64,000 nucleotides of DNA from Bufo bufo (GCF_905171765.1 NC_053390.1:515988852-516052851), one strand, 5' to 3'; shown: positions 33,093-43,537, counted from the first letter of the stretch. The notes: generated from the letters alone by a model not told the origin. Numbers and translations are program-made.

Positions 33093-34101
33093 GGGCCTGT
33101 CCGGTAGGGATGGGACATCGCAGTTTGGTCGTCTATCGACACTGTGATCTCCCCTCCTTGCGGGACGGTTCCTCTTAATCTACAATAAGCCATAACAGTA
33201 ACAGAATTACCTCCTAGGCATACTGAGCCACAATTACGCAATTGAAAACGCATGCAGCTCAATGCGGTTTGTGTGCATGGCACTTTAATAGTTGTCTCCA
33301 TTTGTTTCAGTAGTCTTCTCCAATGACCTATATTTTAATGGGATATATAATGATATTTATTGTTTTATATTTATATTTTATGTAATGAATTGCTGAAATA
33401 TATACAAATGGTAATGCACAGATGTATAGCCATATCAAGGGTGAATCCACTCCGTCAATTATAGATGGGGGTGGAGTTAACCATTTATAAAGAGTGAGGA
33501 TCCGTTCACTCAGTAGGCCACTGAGGAAGGGGCGAGGGACCCCGAAACGCGTCTGGCGGTAGTTAGAGTGAGCGTTGATCCACCGCATACCAAAGAAAAC
33601 AAAGCCGGCAAAGAAAAGAAGATAAAGTGAACTGAACAGCGCCGCTGTGAAAGCTGTCGCACAATACTGACGTCACAGTAGCAAAGCATCCGGTCTCCTT
33701 GGATACCCGGTCACGTGGGACGATACGTGCAGGCGGAAGCACACCTCGTGGGACGCTGCGGGTGTGCGGCCTTCCATACCACCGCTGCAGGATTAGCAGT
33801 GAAAACCGGTAAGACCGAGCTGAGTCTGAGCAGAGACAGCACGTGCAGGTATTGTGGCAGCGGTAGTGAGCCGTTTTTCATAGGCCATACCCAGCAAACT
33901 ATTGGGCCCCACAGGCTTGAATTGGGGGTAACCCAGTAAGAACTGTGTTACACTAATCCACTAGATTTGGATACCTATGGGACATTCTGCGATTGTGGAC
34001 AATATTGGTGTGCCGCTCAAGTTCATTAGCTGCTATTTGGGTATTTAACCGTGTCATTCCCTTGTGTGCATTTTTATAGATTTGTATATGGTCTATATTT
34101 T
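33006..34101 (+). repeat. Copy 2 3' pseudo-LTR
   Basis: A repeat of 28538-29633. It starts within ORF2's last codons and ends GTCTATATTTT, directly before the 13 bp target duplication. Confidence 0.85.
33517..33557 (+). ncRNA. Hammerhead ribozyme in copy 2 3' pseudo-LTR
   Basis: The same 41 nt core as at 29049-29089. Two cleavage sites, one in each pseudo-LTR, would release a unit-length element RNA from a longer transcript. Confidence 0.75.
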
Positions 34102-34114
34102 CAGTTCAGACAAA
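34102..34114. repeat. Target duplication of the Penelope pair, right
   Basis: CAGTTCAGACAAA, identical to 23384-23396. Confidence 0.8.
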
Positions 34115-35704
34115 GTGTAAGTAAAATACAGTACAATACCCTATATAGTGTACTGTACATCAGACCCACTGGATCTTCAAGAACCAAGTGGGTCTGGGTC
34201 AAAAAAAATAAAAAAAAAAGTGAACAAAGTAAAGATAAAAAAAACACATTTATCACTGAATAAAAATTTAAAAAATAAAAGACACTACACATATTAGGTA
34301 TCGCCGCGTCCGTAACGACCGGATCTATAAAACGGCCATGTTACTTTCCCCGCACGATGAACGCCATAAAAATAAAAAAATAAAAACTATGAGGAAATTG
34401 AAATTTTGCCCACCTTACTTCCCAAAAAAGGTAATAAAAGTGATCCAAAAAGTCGCATGTATGCCAAAATAGTACCAATAAAACCGTCATCTCATCCCGC
34501 AAAAATCATATCCTACCCAAGATAATCGCTCAAAAACTGAAAAAACTATGGCTCTTAGACTATGGAAACACTAAAACATGATTTTTTTTGCTTCAAAAAA
34601 GAAATAATTGTGTAAAACTTACATAAATAAAAAAAAGTATATATATTAAGTATCTCCGCATCCGTATCGACTGGCTCTATAAAAATATCACATGAACTAA
34701 CCCCTCAGGTGAACACCGTAAAAAAATAAAAATAAAAAAGGTGTGAAAAAAGCAATTTTTTGTCATCTTACGTCACAAAAGTGTAATAGCAAGCGATCAA
34801 AAAGTCATATGCACCCCAAAATAGTGCCAATCAAACCGTCATCTCATCCCACAAAAAATGAGACCCTACCTAAGATAATCGCCCAAAAACTGGAAAAAAC
34901 TATGGCTCTCAGACTATGGAGAAAACACTAAAACATGATTTTTTTTTGTTTCAAAAATTAAATCATTGTGTAGGGGTGTACCCTAAACTAGTACCAACAA
35001 AACTGCCACCCTATCCCGTAGTTTCTAAAATGGGGTCACTTTTTTGGAGTTTCTACTCTAGGGGCGCATCAGGGGGGCTTCAAATGGGACATGGTGTCCA
35101 AAAAAACAGTCTAGCAAAATCTGCCTTCCAAAAACCGTATGGCATTCCTTTCCTTCTGCGCCCTGCCGTGTGCCCGTACAGCAGTTTACGACTACATATG
35201 GGATGTTTCTGTAAACTAAAGAATCAGGGCCATAAATAATGAGTTTTGTTTGGCTGTTAACCCTTGCTTTGTAACTGGAAAAAAAATATTAAAATGTAAA
35301 ATCTGCCAAAAAAGTGAAATTTTGAAATTGTATCTCTATTTTCCATTAAATCTTGTGCAACACCTAAAGGGTTAACAAAGTTTGTAAAATCAGTTTTGAA
35401 TACCTTGAGGGGTGTAGTTTCTTAGATGGGGTCACTTTTATGGAGTTTCTACTCTAGGGGTGCATCAGGGGGGCTTCAAATGGGACATGATGTCAAAAAA
35501 CCAGTCCAGCAAAATCTGCCTTCCAAAAACCATACCTTTCCCTCTACGCCCTACTGTGTGCCCGTACAGTAGTTTACGGCCACATAAGGGGTGTTTCTGC
35601 AAACTACAGAATCGCCGAATGGCCCTGATATGTCAAAGCGTTTTAAAGTTATCAGCACTTAAAGTGACACTGGTCAGATTTGCAAAAAATGGCCAAGTCC
35701 TTAA
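34115..35704. repeat. Right part of the interrupted inner repeat
   Basis: A-rich tracts alternate with two diverged copies of a unit containing GGGGTCACTTTT, TGGAGTTTCTACTCTAGGGG and CATCAGGGGGGCTTCAAATG (about 35030-35220 and 35410-35600). No gene is supported. It ends near GTCCTTAAGG. Confidence 0.55.
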
Positions 35705-35950
35705 GGTGAAATAGGGCTGAGTATTTTTTATTTATAAAAAAATACCAAATTTTCCAATTTTTTTTAAAAAAATGCTAATTTCCAAGTAAAAATTTCTCTA
35801 CTTTTATAATACATAGTAATACCTCCAGAATAAGGGTATTCTCATGACGCCGTTTAATACTTACCTGCTCCCGGCCCGCTGTCCACTTCCTGGTTTCGGC
35901 ACTCGGCAGGGGGCGGGCTCCATCTTGATTGATGTCTTCTACCGCCCGGG

Positions 35951-36091
35951 CCGCGCGCTGTACTGAACGCGCACGCCGAGACCGCGCATGCGCCCTGGTG
36001 ACTTCTTCCTGGCAAGTATACTATACTGGCCAGGAAGAAATCACCATAGCGCATGCGCGGTCTCGGCGTGCGTGTTCAGTACAGCGTGCGG
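35951..36091. repeat. Near-perfect 60 bp hairpin
   Basis: The left arm 35951-36013 and right arm 36029-36091 pair almost fully around a short AAGTATACTATACT loop. The arm includes CTGTACTGAACGCGCACGCC and GACTTCTTCCTGGC. Such a transcript would form a long double-stranded stem. It is probably the body of a short palindromic transposon. Confidence 0.75.
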
Positions 36092-36559
36092 CCGGCCGGG
36101 AGAAGATAAGAAGTCGTCTGCGCACGCGCGGCCACCGCGATTCCTGAGAAGAGCGGTGGCTGTAACCAGGGGAGACCGAAGACAACAGTCAGGTAAGGAC
36201 CACAGGTTTATACCCCCCTAGTGACCAGGCCCTTTTTTACAAATCGGCACTTCACAACTTTAACGGTTTATTGCTCGGTCATGCAACTTGGCACCCAAAT
36301 GAATTTTACCTCTTCTCACAAATATAGCTTTCTTTTGGTGGTATTTGATTGCTGCTGACATTTTTTGTTTTTCTGGTAAAATTTTTCAAATATAATTACA
36401 TTTCTATACAAGTTTGTGTCAGAATTTATTGTGCTACATGTCTTTGAAAAAATCCAATAAGTGTATATTTATTGGTTTGCGCAAAAGTTATAGCGTTTAC
36501 AAACTATGGTACAAAAATGTGAATTTCCGCATTTTGAAGCAGCTCTGACTTTCTGAGCA

Positions 36560-37790
36560 CCTGTCATGTTTCTTGAGGTGCTAGAATGCCAGGATAGTAT
36601 AAATACCCCCCAAATGACCCCATTTTAGAAAGAAGACACCCCAAAGTATTCGCGGAGGGGCATGGTGAGTTCATGTATGATTTAATTTTTTTTCACAAGT
36701 TAGTGGAAAATGACACTTTCTGAGGAAAAAATAAATAAATAAAGTTTCCATTTCTGCTAACTTCTGGCAAAAAAAATAAAAAATCTCCCACGGACTTACT
36801 ATGCCCCTCACTGAATACCTTGGGGTGTCTACTTTCCAAAATGAGGTCATTTGTGGGGTGTGTTTACTGTTCTGGCATTTTGGGCGGGGCTAAATTGTGA
36901 GCAACCCTGTAAAGCCTAAAGGTACTCGTTGGACTTTTGGCCCCTTTACGCACCTAGGCTGCAAACAAGTGTCACACATGTGGCATCGCCGTACTCAGAA
37001 GAAGTAGGGCAATGTGTTTTGGGATGTATTTTTACATATACCCATGCTGGGTGAGAGAAATATCTCTGTAAATTGACAACTTTGTACAAAAAAAAAAAAA
37101 AAGTTGTCATTTACAGAGATATTTCTCACACACAGTGTGGGTATATGTAAAAATACACCCCAAAACACTCTTCTAAGTACGACGATACCACATGTGTGAC
37201 ACTTTTTTGCAGCCTAGGTGCGCAAAGGGGCCCAAATTCCAATGAGTACCTTTAGGATTTCACAGGGCATTTTTACTCATTTGAATTCCAAACTACTTCT
37301 CACGCTTTAGGGCCCCTAAAATGCCAGGGAAGTATAAATACCCCACAAGTGACCCCATTTTGGAAAGAAGACACCCCAAGGTATTCCGTGAGGGGCATGG
37401 CGAGTTCATAGAAGTAATTTTTGTTTTGGCACAAGTTAGCGGAAAATGATTTATTTATTTTTTTCTTAAAAAGTCTCATATTCCAATAACTTGTGACAAA
37501 AAAACACATTGCCCTACTTCTTCTGAGTGCGGCGATACCACATGTGTGACACTTTTTGCAGCCAAGATGCGCAAAGAGGCCAAAATTCCAATGAGTACCT
37601 TTAGGATTTCTCAGGGCATTTTTACGCATTTGGATTCTGTGAGGGGTATGGTGAGTTCATGTAAGATTTTATTTTTTGTCACAAGTTAGTGGAATATGAG
37701 ACTTTGTAAGAAAAAATAAATAAATAAATCAATTTCCGCTAACTTGTGGCAAAAAAAAATAATCTTCTATGAACTCGCCATGCCCCTCAA
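36560..37790. repeat. Cluster of large palindromes in the outer TTAA element
   Basis: Alternating direct and inverted copies of blocks such as GACCCCATTTTGGAAAGAAG, CACAAGTTAGTGG and GTGTCACACATGTGG form palindromes centred near 36738, 37088, 37455 and 37725. The 37088 one has arms of about 180 bp around an A15 spacer. The same blocks recur at 45430-47190. Confidence 0.75.
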
Positions 37791-38328
37791 AAGTGATCTT
37801 TATAGCGCCGCAGCGATTTTACGGTGTTTTTGCAATGATCAGCAATGATTTTCTATATAGTTCTGGCAATGTGCGGATCCACAAAATGCGGAAAGCACAT
37901 TGCCGGTGTCCGTGTTTTGCGGATCCACGGATCCGTGGATCCGCGGATCTGCAAAACACATACGGACGTCTGAATGGAGCCTTACAGGGGGGTGATCAAT
38001 GACAGGGGGGTGATCAGGGAGTCTATATGGATTGATCAGGGGTTAATAAGTGACGGGGGGGTGTAGTGTAGTGTGGTGATTGGTGCTACTTACAGAGCTG
38101 CCTGTGTCCTCTGGTGTACGATCCAAGCAAAAGGGACCACCAGAAGACCAGGTAGCAGGTATATCAGACGCTGTTAACAAAACAGCGTCTAATATACCTT
38201 TCTGGGGTTAAAAAAATCATTCACGTGAAATCTCGGGTCTCACGAGATGACGCCAATAGGCGTCATCGAGACCTGAGAGAGCCGCCGCACTGACGCATTT
38301 CGGCGTTAGTGTGACGGGAGATGGTTAA

Positions 38329-38716
38329 GCTAGAGGGAATTATCAACAGTTCCAAATACCAGTCAATATTGGCACAAAACCTTCAGGCTTCTGCTAAAAA
38401 TCTGAACATGAAGAGAAACTTCATCTTTCAGCATGACAACGACCCAAAGAATACATCCAAATCAACAAAGGAATGGCTTCACCAGAAGAAGATTAACGTT
38501 TTGGAATGGCCCAGGCAGAGCCCTGACCTGAGTCCTGTGGGGTGATCTGAAGAGGGCTGTGCACAGGAGATGCCCTCGAAATCTGACAGATTTGGAGTGT
38601 TTTTGCAAGAAGAGTGGGCAAATCTTGCTAAGTCAAAATGTGCCATGCTGATAGACTCATAGCCAAAAAGACTGAGTGATGTAATAAAATCAAAAGGTGC
38701 TTCAACAAAGTATTAG
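38329..38716 (+). pseudogene. Tc1-C transposase, right part
   Basis: The C-terminal half of the split transposase: [32 protein letters not shown] (second catalytic Asp), VLEWPRQSPDLSPVG, then a frameshift where IENLW with the catalytic Glu is expected. It ends GASTKY at TAG 38714-38716. The loss of the DLNPIE block makes it non-catalytic even if rejoined. Confidence 0.85.
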
Positions 38717-38937
38717 TTTAAGGGTGTGCACACTTATGCAACCATATTAATTTATTTTTATATTTTTTCTTCCCTCTACCTAAAAGATTTCAGTTTGTTT
38801 TTCAATTGAGTTGTACAGTTTATAGGTCACATTAAAGGTGGAAAAAGTTCTGAAATGATTTATCTTTGTCTCATTTTTTTACATCACAGAAACCTGTTAT
38901 TTTAACAGGGGTGTGTAGACTTTTTATATCCACTGTA

Positions 38938-39279
38938 TATAATACAGATAATTAGTGGGAGGTAGTCAGTGTAGGTTAGATCGTGATATAGTGCAGCTGA
39001 TAGGTTCCAGTGCAGGGTGTTATGTATTGTGATAGGTTCATACATGTCCATACATGCATGCTACAGACATAGTGCTGTGATGTCACAAGTTCACAACAAT
39101 TCTTAGTGCATCAATCAGTAATATGTAGTCAGACCTGCTAAAATGTGAAGTTGCACGTATTGCACCAAAATATGCGCATCATTAATTGCCAATTTGCGCA
39201 ATCGCAAAATTATTGGAGCACTCTATTTGCATATAAAGCTATTGTAATCTTCTGCAATGCCAACCAGTTTCTCCAGTCT
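38938..39279. other. Interior of the hAT-like element, no gene
   Basis: This is AT-rich sequence with GCGCATCATTAATTGCC-like words related to the right end at 41390-41530. No coding is seen. Confidence 0.45.
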
Positions 39280-39677
39280 CATAAAACATCTACAAAGAAA
39301 AAATGTGGGGGGTTGAGTCAGCACAACCCGTATGTAGGTGCATATCACTATGGCGAAATACATATACAAACGGAAAATGCAAATGTGATCGCACACTACA
39401 TCCAGCACTCTGCCCTGCCTCCATGCTGGATGAGACATTGGTGTACATTTTGGCCAAAGCGTAATAAGCCACTCACCGCGTCAAGGTCGTCTCATTTGAG
39501 TGGTCCCTAACCCTAGTTCCTACCTGTTTATGGGCCATGACAGCCACACAAAGTCCAGTGAATGCAGGTCAGCATGCAAGCCAAGCACACTCTGCTTTTA
39601 ACCCCGTCCGGTGCCATTACAGCTTTCATCGGATCCAGGGATGCAAGTACCAACATGCATGCTGAGCCCACCATATA

Positions 39678-41240
39678 CAGGGAGTGCAGAATTATTAAGC
39701 AAGTTGTATTTTTGAGGATTAATTTTATTATTGAACAACAACCATGTTCTCAATGAACCCAAAAAACTCATTAATATCAAAGCTGAATATTTTTGGAAGT
39801 AGTTTTTAGTTTGTTTTTAGTTTTAGCTATTTTAGGGGGATATCTGTGTGTGCAGGTGACTATTACTGTGCATAATTATTAGGCAACTTAACAAAAAACA
39901 AATATATACCCATTTCAATTATTTATTTTTACCAGTGAAACCAATATAACATCTCAACATTCACAAATATATATTTCTGACATTCAAAAACAAAACAAAA
40001 ACAAATCAGTGACCAATATAGCCACCTTTCTTTGCAAGGACACTCAAAAGCCTGCCATCCATGGATTCTGTCTGTGTTTTGATCTGTTCACCATCAACAT
40101 TGCGTGCAGCAGCAACCACAGCCTCCCAGACACTGTTCAGAGAGGTGTACTGTTTTCCCTCCTTGTAAATCTCACATTTGATGATGGACCACAGGTTCTC
40201 AATGGGGTTCAGATCAGGTGAACAAGGAGGCCATGTCATTAGATTTTCTTCTTTTATACCCTTTCTTGCCAGCCACGCTGTGGAGTACTTGGACGCGTGT
40301 GATGGAGCATTGTCCTGCATGAAAATCATGTTTTTCTTGAAGGATGCAGACTTCTTCCTGTACCACTGCTTGAAGAAGGTGTCTTCCAGAAACTGGCAGT
40401 AGGACTGGGAGTTGAGCTTGACTCCATCCTCAACCCGAAAAGGCCCCACAAGCTCATCTTTGATGATACCAGCCCAAACCAGTACTCCACCTCCACCTTG
40501 CTGGCGTCTGAGTCGGACTGGAGCTCTCTGCCCTTTTATCATCCAGCCACGGGCCCATCCATCTGGCCCATCAAGACTCACTCTCATTTCATCAGTCCAT
40601 AAAACCTTAGAAAAATCAGTCTTGAGATATTTCTTGGCCCAGTCTTGACGTTTCAGCTTGTGTGTCTTGTTCAGTGGTGGTCGTCTTTCAGCCTTTCTTA
40701 CCTTGGCCATGTCTCTGAGTATTGCACACCTTGTGCTTTTGGGCACTCCAGTGATGTTGCAGCTCTGAAATATGGCCAAACTGGTGGCAAGTGGCATCTT
40801 GGCAGCTGCACGCTTGACTTTTCTCAGTTCATGGGCAGTTATTTTGCGCCTTGGTTTTTCCACACGCTTCTTGCGACCCTGTTGACTATTTTGAGTGAAA
40901 CGCTTGATTGTTCGATGATCACGCTTCAGAAGCTTTGAAATTTTAAGAGTGCTGCATCCCTCTGCAAGATATCTCACTATTTTTGACTTTTATGAGCCTG
41001 TCAAGTCCTTCTTTTGACCCATTTTGCCAAAGGAAAGGAAGTTGCCTAATAATTATGCACACCTAATATAGGGTGTTGATGTCATTAGACCACACCCCTT
41101 CTCATTACAGAGATGCACATCACCTAATATGCTTAATTGGTAGTAGGCTTTCGAGCCTATACAGCTTGGAGTAAGACAACATGCATAGAGAGGATGATGT
41201 GGTCAAAATACTCATTTGCCTAATAATTCTGCACGCAGTG
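39678..41240 (-). mobile_element. Tc1/mariner transposon Tc1-D, DD37E type
   Basis: The 1563 bp element is flanked by TA (39676-39677 and 41241-41242). Its ends carry inverted repeats, CAGGGAGTGCAGAATTATTA on the left and, read inward, CACTGCGTGCAGAATTATTA on the right, with a second inner copy (GCATAATTATTAGGCAACTT) on each side. One transposase gene fills it, with a single early stop. Confidence 0.92.
40006..41022 (-). pseudogene. Tc1/mariner DD37E transposase with one early stop
   Basis: The 338-codon frame starts at ATG 41022 (MGQKKDLTGS) with TAA at codon 11 (40990-40992); from there the frame is open to the end at 40006 (GGYIGH). It has a helix-turn-helix start (GCSTLKISKLLKRDHRTIKRF), a basic linker, VLWTDEMRVSLDGPDG (first Asp), GGGGVLVWAGI, MQDNAPSHASKYS (second Asp) and DLNPIENLW (Glu). 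The Asp-Glu gap is 37 residues, a DD37E triad unlike the DD34E of the other Tc1 copies here. A DD37E group is known in vertebrates. Only one nonsense change separates it from an open gene; initiation downstream could bypass it. Confidence 0.88.
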
Positions 41241-42267
41241 TACTTCTCCTTGAGCCAAATGTCTACTGGTAGGTTCTATATAAGCAGACTCAGTTTTATA
41301 CTGACTTTAAAACCAGCCTCCAGGACATCATAAAACATCTAGCAGCTTGAAAAATGTAGCAACAGTGACCCACGCCTGTATTGTGTGCGCAATACGCGCA
41401 TATTACATTGCCGATTTTCGCAATCAAGAAAATAATCGCTAATTCTCGAATTTGCAAATATATGACGAATATTCGCCCAAATATTTGTGAAGTATCGCAA
41501 ATTTGAATTTTGCCCCTGCCGCTCATCATCACTCCTTTGTACCCCCACTATCTTGGTTGGTGCATCCTGTGTCATCTCTAATATTTAATGTCATTTCCTG
41601 TGTGTTTATGAATCTCCTTACAAATGTGATATTAAAGTGTAATGTGCCTGGTTCACCAGCACATTACATCGGCAGAGATAGTTTCTCTGGAGAGGAACCT
41701 TCTGGTTCCATTCCAGCCCTCTTTAGAGATGGAGGAGTTAGTTAGTTAGTGAGCAGTCTAGCCTACCCTCCTGAGGGAGAGGTTGTGTGTCAGCCAGCAG
41801 AGCTCTGCCTGCTCTGCTGTGCCCAGAGGCCCAGCCTCTGAAGTCTGCATGGTTGCTTGTCCCCTCCTGGGCTTGCATTGTTTTCATCCAAGCTGAAGAT
41901 AGAGTTTGAGGAACTCAAAGCCAGGACAAGAAGTTCCTAGGACTAAAGATAAAGATAAAGAGACTACAGCTAAGCTAAGTTCCAGCAGAAGATGAAAAGT
42001 TCCTATTTACTCCAGCTAGCATAGCAGAGCTGAGATTGTTGCAGAGAAACGTTTGCCTGCCATTTAAGCCAATACCTGCTGATGACCAAGAAACCATTTG
42101 GAAACTGTTTAGGTTACCGGTTTATGCCAAGTAAAGCTGTGTTCTACGTTACTACAAGTCTGGACTCAATTATTCCTTCATCATCCAAGTTATTCATCCC
42201 TTTTACACTAGCTTTGGACTACACCACGTCTGGGATCCAAGGATATCCAGGTAGGAGCACCGTGACA

Positions 42268-42774
42268 CATGCATAAAACATCTACAGAGACATTGTAGGC
42301 CACTCTACACCACTCTGGCAATCCTACCCCTACAGACACTGGCAGTGGACCGCTGCACAAGCCCTCATATGGTTCCATCAACAGAAAAACAAAAGTTATA
42401 GATCTGGCAAAAGACCAACAATTTACATCTATGAGGCGCATTAGAAGAAAAGTAGGAAATGCACCAAACTTTAGTTTTTATTTTTTTTTATTTTTTCCCC
42501 CCTAACCAAATTTTGTTCTTTCTCCATTAGAGGTTGGTGGAGCTAGGGAAATATCCAGTGGTCTGCTTTTTCTGTAACTCCAATAGAGGTGAAGGAAAGC
42601 TACACAAATAGCGTAGTGCATGTTACTGGTTATAGCATATCTTGCTGTGCTGTACTATGCCATCTGAGTATCTCACATTCAGTGCTATGGGAATTACAGA
42701 AACAGCAGAGCATTGACCGCACTGATGTTTCCTTGACTCTGACCACTCCTAACCCTTTAAAACTTCATATCAGC
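42268..42774. other. Unassigned spacer
   Basis: It contains T-rich tracts (42475-42500) and no long frame. No family is recognised. Confidence 0.4.
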
Positions 42775-43205
42775 TTTAGGCTACTTTCACACTTGCATTT
42801 AACTTTTCTGGTATTGAGATCCGCCATAAGATCTCAATACCAGAGAAAAACGCTTCCATTTTGTCCCCATTCATTGTCAATGGGGACAAAACGTACCTGA
42901 ACAGAACCGAATGCTCCAAAATGCATTCCGTTCTGTTTGGTTGCGTTCCCATACCTGAGAGCAAACCATAGCAAGAAAACATAATAGAAAACAGATCCGT
43001 CCCGATTGACTTTCAATAGTGTTCATGTCGGATCCATCATTGCTATTTTAACCGCCTCCGGACCGCCTAACGCAGGATCGCGTTCCGGAGGTGGCAGCCC
43101 TGCGCAGAGTCACGCATATATGCGTCATCTCGCGATGGCCGAGATTTCCTGTGAACGCGCGCACACAGGCGCGCGCGCTCACAGGAACGGAAGGTAAGAG
43201 AGTTG

Positions 43206-43365
43206 ATCTCCAGCCTGCCAGCGGCGATCGTTCGCTGGCAGGCTGGAGATGTGTTTTTTTTAACCCCTAACAGGTATATTAGACGCTGTTTTGATAACAG
43301 CGTCTAATATACCTGCTACCTGGTCCTCTGGTGGTCCCATTTGTTTGGATCGACCACCAGAGGAC
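43206..43365. repeat. Three consecutive perfect hairpins
   Basis: Stem 1: 43206-43223 with 43233-43250 (ATCTCCAGCCTGCCAGCG). Stem 2: 43272-43290 with 43296-43314 (AGGTATATTAGACGCTGTT). Stem 3: 43323-43336 with 43352-43365 (GTCCTCTGGTGGTC). All pair perfectly. Stem 2 is kept, inverted, at about 38157-38199. Confidence 0.85.
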
Positions 43366-43537
43366 ACAGGCAGCTCAGTAAAGTCCCACCAAGCACCACT
43401 ACACTACACTACACTACACCCCCCCCCCCCGTCACTTATTAACCCCTTATTAGCCCCTGATCACCCCTGATCACCCCATATAGACTCCCTGATCACCCCC
43501 CTGTCATTGATTACCCCCCTGTCATTGATCACCCCCC

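Larger units (their letters stand above)
28538..34101 (+). mobile_element. Penelope-like element, copy 2 (plus strand)
   Basis: Order: 5' pseudo-LTR (28538-29849) that begins inside the last 28 codons of an ORF2, so it comes from a tandem copy; ORF1 (29893-30837); RT plus GIY-YIG (to 33092); 3' UTR; 3' pseudo-LTR (33006-34101). Both pseudo-LTRs hold a hammerhead. The 3' end stops 216 nt short of the repeat end seen in copy 1. The right flank is the 13 bp target duplication. Confidence 0.93.
22713..36220. mobile_element. Inner TTAA-type repeat(s) hosting the Penelope pair
   Basis: The left part (22713-23396) has TTAAGGACCCATGACGTACC words and a ladder of perfect hairpins. The right part (34115-35704) ends AAGTCCTTAAGG, with a possible inner TTAA boundary at 35701-35704 matched by 22760-22763. 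From 35705 to 36220 there is a further repeat with a 60 bp hairpin. The exact number of elements and their edges are uncertain. No coding is seen. Confidence 0.45.
22705..38324. mobile_element. Large TTAA-target non-autonomous element (outer copy)
   Basis: A duplicated TTAA (22701-22704, 38325-38328) flanks it, and its excision restores the Tc1-C transposase frame. Ends start CCACTT on the left and, read inward, CCATCTCCCGTC on the right. The right 2.1 kb (about 36220-38324) matches, in opposite orientation, the element at 43052-47615: shared blocks include the two-armed AGACGCTGTT hairpin, the CATTCAGACGTCC unit and the large palindromes. No transposase is seen. A piggyBac-like origin is suggested by the TTAA target. 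It is filled by inner insertions between about 22713 and 36220. Confidence 0.7.
21769..38935 (+). mobile_element. Tc1-like transposon Tc1-C, split by a TTAA element
   Basis: TA flanks lie at 21767-21768 and 38936-38937. Inverted ends begin CAGTGAATATAAAAAGTCTA on the left, with the matching complement on the right, and extend about 130 bp. The transposon is cut at a TTAA (22701-22704 and 38325-38328). Without the insert it is about 1.55 kb. Confidence 0.88.
39293..41328. mobile_element. Unclassified insertion with 13 bp flanking repeat
   Basis: CATAAAACATCTA occurs at 39280-39292 and 41329-41341. Once Tc1-D is removed, the inside is about 470 bp of noncoding sequence with no obvious inverted ends or A tail. 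The same word also occurs at 42272-42284, which weakens the reading as a target duplication. Confidence 0.35.
21400..41533. mobile_element. hAT-like non-autonomous element, split by nested insertions
   Basis: It is flanked by CCTTTGTA (21392-21399 and 41534-41541; a preceding T also matches). It starts GTGTTGGTTGCGAATATTC and ends GCTCATCATCACT, with many GCGAATATTCG-like words near both ends. The same family occurs intact and small at 54733-55009. The inside has no transposase; it contains Tc1-C on the left and the 39293-41328 insert on the right. Confidence 0.65.
21362..42267 (+). mobile_element. Probable solo LTR, split by 20 kb of nested insertions
   Basis: The left piece (21362-21399) begins TGTAATGACCCAGAGTGGGC; the right piece (41542-42267) resumes at ACCCCCACTATC and ends GCACCGTGACA. 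Joined, they make a sequence of about 760 bp beginning TG and ending CA, with an opening near-palindrome (GTAATG...CATTAC) of the same style as the LTR at 3090-4167. There is no PBS after 42267 and no clear flanking duplication, so the class is uncertain. Confidence 0.45.

Noticed and set aside
23247..33939. A small 74-codon frame (MGRYVQAEAH...) present in four pseudo-LTRs
   Set aside because: It is repeated only because the terminal repeat is. It overlaps no known domain and may be chance; I did not call it a gene.
36200..38300. Hidden piggyBac transposase in the TTAA element
   Set aside because: I looked for a long frame with spaced Asp residues and found only short frames in palindromes.
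42000..42260. First exon of a host gene near the CACCACGTCTGGGATCC stretch
   Set aside because: The stretch fits the 3' part of the split LTR ending GTGACA. No splice donor followed by coding sequence was found.
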